Assembly: GCF_004022265.1 (NCBI RefSeq)
Contig: NZ_SAVB01000010.1
Span: 62,001 to 126,000 of the forward strand
Reading direction: 5' to 3'
Origin: Paenirhodobacter ferrireducens
Lineage (GTDB): Bacteria; Pseudomonadota; Alphaproteobacteria; Rhodobacterales; Rhodobacteraceae
Length of the DNA stretch: 64,000 nt
The position numbers and the translations under genes are program-made. The stretch's first letter is position 1. Each line of letters begins with the position of its first letter. Below, piece after piece: positions 63,774 through 64,000 of this stretch. The notes beneath the pieces were generated by a model. It saw nothing but the letters and a program-made list of their open reading frames with translations. It did no database searches and was not told the origin of the DNA.

Positions 63774-64000
63774 TCAGCCCAGAAGGGCGGCGCGGTCGAG
63801 GGCAAAGCCCGAGGCGATCCAGCGCGCCTCGAGCTCCTTCAGACGGGCGCCAAGCGCCGCGCCCTGAAGTGCGGGCATCAGGTCGGCGGCCTGCACCGGG
63901 AAGCGTTGCGCCGCACCGAATTCGACCCTGTTCCTGCTGGTTTCCGCGGGCGGCATGCCGGTCAGCGCGGCCTGGATCAGCACCGCATCGAGCCCGTCGC
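63774..64000 (-). CDS. Probable CCA tRNA nucleotidyltransferase, C-terminal end (5' part outside window)
   Basis: The frame stays open to the window edge, giving the last 75 residues. LDAVLIQAALTG, RFPVQAADLMPALQG and LGARLKELEARWIASGFALDRAALL match the C-terminal helical region of class II CCA-adding enzymes from alphaproteobacteria, where the family ends with a similar RWIAS-F segment. The catalytic head lies outside. The exporter gene begins 54 bases downstream on the same strand. Confidence 0.6.
   Translation of the reverse strand, partial: DGLDAVLIQAALTGMPPAETSRNRVEFGAAQRFPVQAADLMPALQGAALGARLKELEARWIASGFALDRAALLG

Overview
The window is GC-rich and densely packed. Its gene content points to an alphaproteobacterium of the Rhodobacterales/Rhodobacteraceae type. 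The indicators are a CcrM-type GANTC methyltransferase, a serB/serC/serA cluster with a structured serC leader, a CecR-YbhGFSR-like exporter, the carboxynorspermidine polyamine route and small Rhodobacteraceae-type secreted proteins. This placement is inferred from gene content, not from a marker gene. No rRNA, tRNA, CRISPR array or phage was seen.

Layout. 1-2176: end of a divergent urease locus (partial ureC, ureG, ureD). 2173-5403: an amidase facing a cytoplasmic AmiC-like sensor, then a MarR regulator. 5416-17082: a myo-inositol regulon with a LacI repressor, two identical operators, inositol dehydrogenase, an ABC importer, a fused IolC-DUF2090 protein, IolD, IolE, IolB and a TIM-barrel protein. 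iolA is absent. 17072-22826: TetR (CecR-like) and a YbhGFSR-type ABC exporter with a perfect TetR operator between them. 22910-29060: a FadH-like dienoyl-CoA reductase, three uncharacterised genes, and an amino-sugar kinase with nagA. 29036-32930: serine biosynthesis (serB, serC, serA). 33012-35263: a metallophosphoesterase, then a thiolase whose leader holds four back-to-back hairpins, the last covering the thiolase ribosome binding site, then a small helix-hairpin-helix-like protein.

35265-36640 is the only real island of decay. It contains an IS5-family remnant joined directly to an IS3-family remnant, followed by about 480 bases without a recognisable gene. 36698-39077: carboxynorspermidine synthase and decarboxylase. 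39144-40795: an unusual membrane protein with a C-terminal winged helix, and two small secreted proteins. 40880-42730: RNase HII and CcrM, with three GANTC sites just upstream of ccrM. 42904-45249: comF, glutaredoxin, nitrilase-family amidase and MarR. 45248-49320: a methyltransferase, otsA/otsB (trehalose) and hemH.

49325-58611 is a coherent catabolic locus under a divergent LysR. A polar amino-acid ABC importer with a Tat-type binding protein is followed by a class III aminotransferase, both subunits of a 3-oxoacid CoA-transferase, an M20 deacylase and a thiolase. The enzymes fit degradation of an N-acylated or N-carbamoylated beta-amino acid through a beta-ketoacyl-CoA; the substrate is not identified. 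58669-64000: two L,D-transpeptidase-fold proteins and a CAP-domain lipoprotein separated by palindromic terminators, an RlmD-like RNA methyltransferase, an MsbA-like exporter and the end of a probable CCA tRNA nucleotidyltransferase.

Most genes are housekeeping or well-known catabolism. The observations most worth following are the hairpin array at 33750-33833, the LysR-controlled beta-amino-acid-like locus, the flap-altered urease and the membrane winged-helix/secreted-protein pair.
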